DNA of 6,447 nt from an uncultured Eubacteriaceae bacterium (lineage in GTDB: Bacteria; Bacillota; Clostridia; Oscillospirales; Acutalibacteraceae), in NCBI GenBank assembly GCA_937905915.1, contig CALCVR010000376.1, positions 1 to 6,447 of the forward strand. The letters run 5' to 3'. A model generated the notes under the pieces. It was given only the letters and a program-made list of their open reading frames with translations, did no database searches and was not told the DNA's origin. Positions 6,028 to 6,447 of the stretch are shown piece by piece. The translations under genes were made by a program, and so were the position numbers. Numbering within the stretch: the first letter of the stretch is position 1; every line of letters begins with the position of its first letter.

Positions 6028-6086
6028 AAACATAAACGCCATTTTGCGCTTTGACTTTTTGACGCAGGATAAGCAAAGTAAAATCC

Positions 6087-6118
6087 GGCGGTGGGGAAAT
6101 CCCGCCGCCTTCTCTCTC
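6087..6118 (+). terminator. Intrinsic terminator after the flavin reductase-like gene
   Basis: GGCGGTGGG (6087-6095) pairs with CCCGCCGCC (6101-6109) over 9 bp, including one T-G wobble, around the loop GAAAT. The following tract TTCTCTCT is only moderately T-rich, so some read-through into rqcH is possible. The hairpin starts 60 bases after the stop codon. Confidence 0.65.
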
Positions 6119-6139
6119 CCAGATAGGATTTTTTATACC

Positions 6140-6163
6140 ATGACGAAAAAAGAAAGGATGTGA
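6140..6163 (+). other. Possible 7-codon micro-ORF overlapping the rqcH ribosome binding site
   Basis: ATG at 6140 opens a frame encoding MTKKERM and stops at TGA 6161-6163, inside the AAAGGATGTGAT motif that serves rqcH. Its own ribosome binding site is weak. It could be chance. Confidence 0.15.
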
Positions 6164-6168
6164 TTCCC

Positions 6169-6447
6169 ATGGCGCTGGACGGCGCGTTGCTCAGCCTGCT
6201 GAAGCGGGAATTGGAAGACTGGGCGGTGGATGCACGTATCGATAAAATTCATCAGCCTTCCAGAGAAGAGCTGGTGTTTCATATGCGGGGCCGCGCTGGG
6301 GCGAGGCGGATGTTGCTCTCTTGCCGGGCGGCCGGGCCACGCATCCATTTTACCCAGTTTGTCCCGGAAAACCCGTCGGTTCCACCCATGTTTTGTATGC
6401 TGCTGCGCAAACGCCTTGCTAATGCCAAGCTGTTGCGCATCCGTCAG
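6169..6447 (+). CDS. rqcH: RqcH / Rqc2-type NFACT family protein, N-terminal part (93 codons, cut by the window edge)
   Basis: RqcH binds 50S subunits that still carry an unfinished peptidyl-tRNA and recruits alanyl-tRNA to add a C-terminal Ala tail marking the peptide for degradation. Older annotations call it fibronectin-binding protein FbpA. The visible part is the start of the NFACT-N domain: MALDGALLSLLKREL (1-15), ARIDKIHQPSREELVFHMR (22-40), then PRIHFTQF (57-64) and ENPSVPPMFCMLLRKRL (67-83), which is the strongly conserved family signature. The complete protein is usually about 560-590 residues, so roughly five sixths of it lies beyond the window. The start is supported by the placement of MALDG and by AAAGGATGTGAT (6153-6164) just before the ATG at 6169. 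I see no clear promoter between the preceding terminator and this start. Confidence 0.92.
   Translation, partial: MALDGALLSLLKRELEDWAVDARIDKIHQPSREELVFHMRGRAGARRMLLSCRAAGPRIHFTQFVPENPSVPPMFCMLLRKRLANAKLLRIRQ

Noticed and set aside
6052..6084. Possible promoter TTGACT ... TAAAAT ahead of rqcH
   Set aside because: The spacings available (14 or 22 bases) are unsuitable, and the boxes lie before the terminator hairpin.

Overview
The window looks like chromosomal DNA of a spore-forming Firmicute, most likely a clostridial or Oscillospiraceae-type anaerobe. The reasons are a sporulation sigma factor (sigK) next to a BofC-like sporulation protein, strong AGGAG-type ribosome binding sites, a Firmicute-type class A penicillin-binding protein with a Ser-rich tail, and an RqcH/FbpA-type NFACT gene. 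Base composition is moderate and the gene content is mostly housekeeping plus sporulation. I see no mobile element, CRISPR array, rRNA or tRNA.

Layout. Bases 1-92 hold two small inverted repeats and an unrecognised reading frame running off the left edge. Bases 93-821 (minus) are sigK, with an intact pro-sequence and no skin-type interruption. Bases 822-1012 hold the sigK leader and a long terminator hairpin. Bases 1013-1333 (minus) are a membrane-anchored BofC C-terminal-domain protein that probably starts at TTG; a forespore-type promoter candidate lies upstream. A 246-base divergent region then leads to the class A PBP gene (1580-4021, plus), which has a sigma-A-like promoter. A bidirectional terminator separates the PBP from a convergent argJ-like gene (4123-5322, minus). 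A 195-base divergent region carries back-to-back sigma-A-type promoters for the argJ-like gene and for a flavin reductase-like gene (5518-6027, plus). A terminator follows, then the first 93 codons of rqcH (6169 to the right edge).

How the genes relate. In Bacillus, BofC acts in the forespore-to-mother-cell signalling that controls pro-sigma-K cleavage, so its neighbourhood with a sigK that keeps its pro-sequence fits a late-sporulation checkpoint pair, although each gene appears to have its own transcription unit. The PBP builds peptidoglycan. The flavin reductase-like gene and rqcH (ribosome quality control) are independent units with no evident link to their neighbours.

The most unusual object is the argJ-like gene. 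It keeps the autoprocessing Thr, the oxyanion-hole Thr-Gly and the active-site Lys of ornithine acetyltransferases. However, an ungapped comparison with my memory of the family shows that several other near-invariant motifs (VDGDTSTND, DGEGATK, NWGR and the C-terminal INxxY) have been replaced, in a full-length frame that is unusually rich in cysteine. It also stands alone, without other arginine genes. It may be a paralogue with a changed substrate or a pseudoenzyme. Apart from this I see no evidence of a new multi-gene system.
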